Shown here in pieces: positions 60,274 to 64,000 of a DNA stretch of 64,000 nucleotides. Numbering within the stretch: position 1 is the stretch's first letter; each line of letters starts with the position of its first letter. The notes beneath the pieces were generated by a model, which saw only the letters and a list, made by a program, of their open reading frames with translations, ran no database searches and was not told the DNA's origin. Source of the stretch: Catalinimonas sp038039535 (GTDB lineage Bacteria > Bacteroidota > Bacteroidia > Cytophagales > Cyclobacteriaceae); the NCBI RefSeq assembly GCF_038039535.1, contig NZ_JBBPHP010000038.1, forward strand, positions 4,491 to 68,490. The letters run 5' to 3'. Made by a program: the position numbers and the translations under genes.

Positions 60274-62493
60274 TTAGACAGCTACCTTGATACGGTTCAT
60301 CAAATCTATCTTACTGTTTACTTCTACTTTGTTGAAAATATTTTGGACATGCTTTGAAACAGTTCCACTCGATATATGTAGCTGCTCCGCAATGGTATGG
60401 TAAGTAAGCCCCTGGGCAATTAGCTTTACTATTTCCACCTCTCGCGAAGTGAGATTAAACTTTTGGCAATTTTCTTCAAAACTATTTTTTTCTAAACTGC
60501 TGTGACCAATAACTCCCTTATTTTGAATAGCTTTAAAAACCTGGGAGACTACAGCATTTTTTTGTTTTATCACATTATTAAGGACAGAATCAATTTTATA
60601 ACTCAGTTCATTTATTGAGAATGGTTTCTCCAGATAATCCACTGCTCCTAATGACAATCCTTTCAGCTTATCCTTTTTACTGGTTCTTGCAGTCAGAAAA
60701 ATGAAGGGTACATGGCCAAATTCTTTTCTTTCTGATACAATCTGATAAAATTTAAAACCATCTATAGAGTCCATCATAACGTCGGATACTATTAGGTCCA
60801 AATCCTTGAGGTTATCCAACTTTCGCAAAGCTTCTGTACCACTTTTTGCAAGGTATACATTATAATGCTCTTTGAGCTTGACAGATAGGTAATTAAGCAT
60901 AGATAGATTATCCTCAACAACAAGTATGGAAAGTAATTTACTGTCATAAATACTGTCCTCGGGAATTGGGCTACTCATCTGCAACCGTATATTTCCACTA
61001 TCATTTATACTTTTGGTTGCTTCCGCTACATTAGCTTGAGTTCCAGGCAAAATAATAGTAACCGTTGATCCTGGAGTATCACTTTCATTAGCTGTTTTAC
61101 TTTGTACAGCGGTAGAACCCTCTAGACCGTCTATTATCTTTTTGACAATTGAAAGCCCCATTCCCAGGCCCTGTACATTTTTTTTCTGCTTATTGATCTG
61201 GAAATATGGTTCAAATATTCTGGCCTTCATATCGGAAGGTATTCCTATTCCATTATCAGCAACGGAAAAAATAATATCACCATTCTTCTCATATAGTTTT
61301 ACTCTAATCTCCCCTTCCTTTTCAGTATATTTTATGGCATTGTCAATCAGATTATTAACTACTCTATCTATTGCCTCTGGAGATGCCTGAATCAAAATAT
61401 TATCCTCTATATTTTCATGTATTCGGATGTTTTTATGTTGTGCCAGTGATTTGAATAACACTAGACTGTTCTTCAAGCTAACACTGAAGTCAACACTTGT
61501 AGAGTAATCATATATCTCAATACCTTTTTCAAAACGCTCCAGGTCAAAGAGGTTGGTAATATCTTTAGTCAGCTTATCCGTGTTGAACTTGACTACAGCC
61601 AGCTCTTCGTTGATGCCGTATTTATTAATGTACTCATCCAAATAATTATTGATCAGGGTAAGGGGCGTTTTCGTTTCATGCGTTAGATTGATCAGCGTAT
61701 TGGTTTTTTTCTCATTGATATCCGCAAGTTTTTTTGTTCTGTCTTCTACCTTCTTCTGTAGTTCTTTGTTCAGCTTTTGTAGTTTCTGTTCGGATATTTT
61801 AAGCCTACGGTGTTCAAATTTAGCATTATACACAGAAGAACGGATGTAGGTAATTGTCATCACCAAAAAACCAGCATTGGTCATGCATACCTCTAGGACC
61901 TGGCTACCATTAAAATAGGTAATGATGGGAAGGGAAATCCAGAAGGCTAATGCAAGGTAGACCGATACAATCCTTTCCTTAAACAGACTGCCATACTCTC
62001 CCTGAGGCGAGTTCTTGTACTTTTTTCTTACCGCTTTGGTGATATTAAAAATGAATACCAGGCAGTAAATGAAAGGAACCACTACAAATAGCTTTCTGCT
62101 TAGTGTCAAATTATCAGTAAGCAAATATGGCACTATAAAAGTGCCAATAAATGGCAGACACACAAAGTTGAACGTTCCGTATATAGCAAACCATCTTAAA
62201 TGCTCCAGGTTGAAAGCTTTATAAAAGTAAAAAGCAAAATACATGGACATGATTATAGCAGAGGCATAGGCCATAATATTTTGCGCAATAATGGGTATGG
62301 GAATATTATTTGCCGGAAATAACCCACCCATCACATTGTACTGTATCAATAAATACAATAGGATCAGATACCACAGACGGCTTTTGTCACTTGGCCTTTC
62401 TAAAAAATAGATTAGCTGAAAGAATAAGATTACTAACTCAAACAGAATAATTGAGAAAGTAATCATGTGCATTTCGGTGCCAGGCACATACAT
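60274..62493 (-). CDS. Hybrid sensor histidine kinase with receiver and LuxR-type output
   Basis: A 739 aa one-protein two-component system. About seven membrane helices fill residues 8-235, followed by a coiled coil (SEQKLQKLNKELQKKVEDRTKKL). HisKA follows (LTHETKTPLTLINNY, His near 275), then HATPase (NLIDNAIKYTEKEG, DNGIGIP, GLGMGLSIV). A receiver domain (LIVSDVMMDSIDG, FLTARTS, LEKPF) and a C-terminal LuxR/FixJ helix-turn-helix (LTSREVEIVKLIAQGLTYHTIAEQLHISSGTVSKHVQNIF) complete it. Kinase, receiver and DNA-binding output are thus all in one membrane-anchored chain. The GNAT gene is 27 nt upstream. The target genes are unknown. Confidence 0.93.
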   Translation of the reverse strand: MYVPGTEMHMITFSIILFELVILFFQLIYFLERPSDKSRLWYLILLYLLIQYNVMGGLFPANNIPIPIIAQNIMAYASAIIMSMYFAFYFYKAFNLEHLRWFAIYGTFNFVCLPFIGTFIVPYLLTDNLTLSRKLFVVVPFIYCLVFIFNITKAVRKKYKNSPQGEYGSLFKERIVSVYLALAFWISLPIITYFNGSQVLEVCMTNAGFLVMTITYIRSSVYNAKFEHRRLKISEQKLQKLNKELQKKVEDRTKKLADINEKKTNTLINLTHETKTPLTLINNYLDEYINKYGINEELAVVKFNTDKLTKDITNLFDLERFEKGIEIYDYSTSVDFSVSLKNSLVLFKSLAQHKNIRIHENIEDNILIQASPEAIDRVVNNLIDNAIKYTEKEGEIRVKLYEKNGDIIFSVADNGIGIPSDMKARIFEPYFQINKQKKNVQGLGMGLSIVKKIIDGLEGSTAVQSKTANESDTPGSTVTIILPGTQANVAEATKSINDSGNIRLQMSSPIPEDSIYDSKLLSILVVEDNLSMLNYLSVKLKEHYNVYLAKSGTEALRKLDNLKDLDLIVSDVMMDSIDGFKFYQIVSERKEFGHVPFIFLTARTSKKDKLKGLSLGAVDYLEKPFSINELSYKIDSVLNNVIKQKNAVVSQVFKAIQNKGVIGHSSLEKNSFEENCQKFNLTSREVEIVKLIAQGLTYHTIAEQLHISSGTVSKHVQNIFNKVEVNSKIDLMNRIKVAV

Positions 62494-62520
62494 AGATTAT
62501 TGGTTAAGTAAGCTCAGTTT

Positions 62521-63090
62521 TTAATTTCTTCTCAGCTGGTAGAGTGGAAAGGTGAAATCCAGCTCATTGAATATCTCAAAGTCATATTTTTTGTACCAGG
62601 GCAGATTCCTCAAAGTTGAAGTCTCCAGATATATAGGTCGTGCTTTCTGATCACACCTGTCTAAAACTTCCTGCATAAATGCACTTCCAATTCCCTGATT
62701 TTGCTGATTTGGATCTACTCCTATATACCAAAGATAGTAGTATGGTTCTTTAGGATGGTTTTGATGTACCAGAGCTTCTCTTTTTAACACCTTCCCTACC
62801 CTATTTAGCCCAATACAGCCAGTGGCCAGCTTTGCATCCCATAGTACTGATTTGAAAGTAGTTTTTTTCTTTTCGGGCAATAAGATCAGAGCGCAGGCAT
62901 TGTGGTCATCTGATATCCAGGTTTCACCGAAAGCGCTACAAATATTATAGGAATAATCAACCAACCCTTTAATCCTGTCTAGCCGTTTGTTATCGTTTTT
63001 GATTACATAATTGGTACTTTTATTATCCGCAAAAGCTTTGCTAAGTATTTCCACTATACGTGATTTGTGAGTGTTATACGCTAACTTCAT
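62521..63090 (-). CDS. GNAT family N-acetyltransferase
   Basis: A 189 aa acetyltransferase. The acetyl-CoA loop is in YLWYIGVDPNQQNQGIGSAFMQEVL (Q-x-x-G-I-G), followed by ARPIYLETSTLRNLPWYKKYDFEIFNE, typical motif B. The N-terminal half (KSTNYVIKNDNKRLDRIKGLVDYSYNI) resembles the group of GNAT proteins acting on small molecules. It precedes the hybrid kinase by 27 nt and is probably co-transcribed. The acceptor is unknown. Confidence 0.9.
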   Translation of the reverse strand: MKLAYNTHKSRIVEILSKAFADNKSTNYVIKNDNKRLDRIKGLVDYSYNICSAFGETWISDDHNACALILLPEKKKTTFKSVLWDAKLATGCIGLNRVGKVLKREALVHQNHPKEPYYYLWYIGVDPNQQNQGIGSAFMQEVLDRCDQKARPIYLETSTLRNLPWYKKYDFEIFNELDFTFPLYQLRRN

Positions 63091-63549
63091 GTAAAATCAA
63101 ATAGGTTTTTTGTGAAAAGCATGCAATAAAGCCAGAGAAGATTATTAATTCAACTATGACCTCTACTTTCGTATTATTACAAAGATGTACATTAGAATAG
63201 TACAAATATTCAATAAGGACCTTTTCTAATGGCTTCAGTATATGTGCTAAGGTTAATCGTATACCTACCCTCTTACATTTCATTTCAGTATATGCCAGAA
63301 ACCAACCACACCTGGATGGATAGCCTACGCACAGCACATAAGCTTGTGTTGAGCAAAATTAGCGGTGTTTACCGAACAGGTCTCCACAAGACTACGGCAT
63401 AAAGCCTCATACTAATGCCTCAGCTAATTTATTCCGTTTCCTTGTCTTGCAGCGCATACTCACTAGCCTACACACTTCGGAAAAACCGCTAGAGGTGGCC
63501 AAAACAAGGCTATGTCCCCATGCCAACCGCAAAGACATAACAGCCTTGA
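63091..63549. other. Gap before the RadC-like gene
   Basis: This 459 bp stretch has no gene I can support. From about 63360 the base composition changes to clearly more GC-rich, and the stretch to 63540 contains short complementary words but no fold that I recognise. The change suggests a boundary between DNA of different origin. Confidence 0.4.
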
Positions 63550-63588
63550 ATGTTTCACCCGGTGACCATCACCTCTAATCATTTTATC

Positions 63589-63942
63589 ATGAAATCATTA
63601 ACACAAAACAATCAGCCAAACAAGCAACGTCAGATTATCTTCCCATCAAGCATCGCCGAAATCCGAGTCTCTTACTCCTCCAAGATATCTGATACAGACC
63701 GTCCTAAGGTCACTAGCTCACAGGATGCCCATGAGATTTTCCGTGCCCGATGGAAAAAGTCACGCATTGGCTATGTTGAAGAATTTAAAGCAATGCTCCT
63801 CAACCGTGCCAATTGCGTGCTAGGTGTCATCAATATCTCTCTGGGTGGTGTGGCTGGTTGCTTGGCTGACCCTAAAGTGATATTCGCCCCTGCACTAAAG
63901 GCTAACAGCTCGGCCGTTTTGGTTGCTCATTATGTAGAGTAG
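63589..63942 (+). pseudogene. Truncated RadC-like (JAB domain) protein
   Basis: The frame (117 aa from the ATG at 63589) matches the first part of the RadC/JAB-domain family: SSQDAHEIFRARWKKSRIGYVEEFKAMLLNRANCVLGVINISLGG, then DPKVIFAPALKANSSAVLVAH. Intact members continue at this point with NHPSG and a later Asp, which form the zinc site. Here the frame goes on YVE and stops, so the metal site is absent. It is most likely a broken gene. RadC-like genes of this kind are frequent on mobile elements of Bacteroidota. Confidence 0.7.
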
Positions 63943-64000
63943 TCGCTTATGTAAAGTGATACCAAACAATAGTGGATTGGTTGCCTACTAGCCACCTTTG

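Noticed and set aside
63074..63337. 87 aa minus-strand frame upstream of the GNAT gene
   Set aside because: It overlaps the GNAT start, is rich in Cys and hydrophobic residues without a clear domain, and looks like a chance frame.

Overview
The window comes from a member of the Bacteroidota, most likely an environmental Cytophagales-type bacterium. It carries two SusC/SusD pairs, each with a FecI-type sigma factor and a FecR anti-sigma factor, plus many lipoproteins with LxxC lipoboxes, mostly AT-rich intergenic DNA, few visible Shine-Dalgarno sequences, and one good TAnnTTTG-type -7 box. The taxonomic call is inference; there is no rRNA or marker gene here.

Layout. (1) 0.15-2.8 kb: a GC-richer SDR dehydrogenase / serine hydrolase pair and a small membrane protein. 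Two membrane proteins of about 50 aa follow on the minus strand (2.9-3.25 kb). (2) 3.5-7.4 kb: a phosphate-selective-type porin, a PepSY-like lipoprotein and an OmpR/HisKA two-component pair. (3) 7.6-24.1 kb: a nitrogen-oxide / low-oxygen region. It holds flavohemoglobin, a five-gene molybdopterin oxidoreductase operon (cytochrome-b-like membrane protein, NasA/NarB-like catalytic subunit, four-cluster ferredoxin, Rieske protein, small membrane protein), a TehA/SLAC1-type transporter and a ClC channel. Next come the di-iron repair protein RIC, a degenerate RIC-like paralogue, a B12-dependent ribonucleotide reductase, an uncharacterised nitronate-monooxygenase-like protein and a hemolysin III family protein. 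FNR/DNR-like palindromes lie upstream of ric and in the divergent region next to the nitrate-reductase-like operon. (4) 24.5-36.5 kb: an oxidation cluster with an exported Mo hydroxylase (two subunits plus XdhC) and an AraC regulator. Divergent from these is an operon of aldo/keto reductase, two NTF2-like proteins, flavodoxin, quinol-monooxygenase-like protein, PQQ dehydrogenase with embedded cytochrome c, carboxymuconolactone decarboxylase-like protein and cupin. (5) 36.6-57.8 kb: two convergent, mirror-image ECF sigma / FecR / SusC / SusD units, one ending in an FAD oxidoreductase and the other in a GH95 fucosidase-type enzyme. Serine recombinases lie on both sides, and a RES-Xre toxin-antitoxin pair is at the right end. 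(6) 57.9-64 kb: a plasmid-type replication module (Rep initiator and a ten-copy iteron array with an AT-rich tract), then a hybrid histidine kinase with REC and LuxR domains, a GNAT acetyltransferase and a truncated RadC-like gene.

How the parts fit. Region 3 reads as a coherent response to nitrate/nitrite/NO and low oxygen: an electron-transfer nitrate-reductase-type complex, NO detoxification (Hmp), repair of damaged iron centres (RIC) and an oxygen-independent ribonucleotide reductase. Region 4 combines a PQQ dehydrogenase with a Mo hydroxylase, both predicted outside the cytoplasm, which suggests stepwise oxidation of an alcohol/aldehyde or aromatic compound. Region 5 is a fucose-containing-glycan uptake locus. 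The iterons beside rep show that the window either lies on a plasmid or chromid or includes an integrated plasmid.
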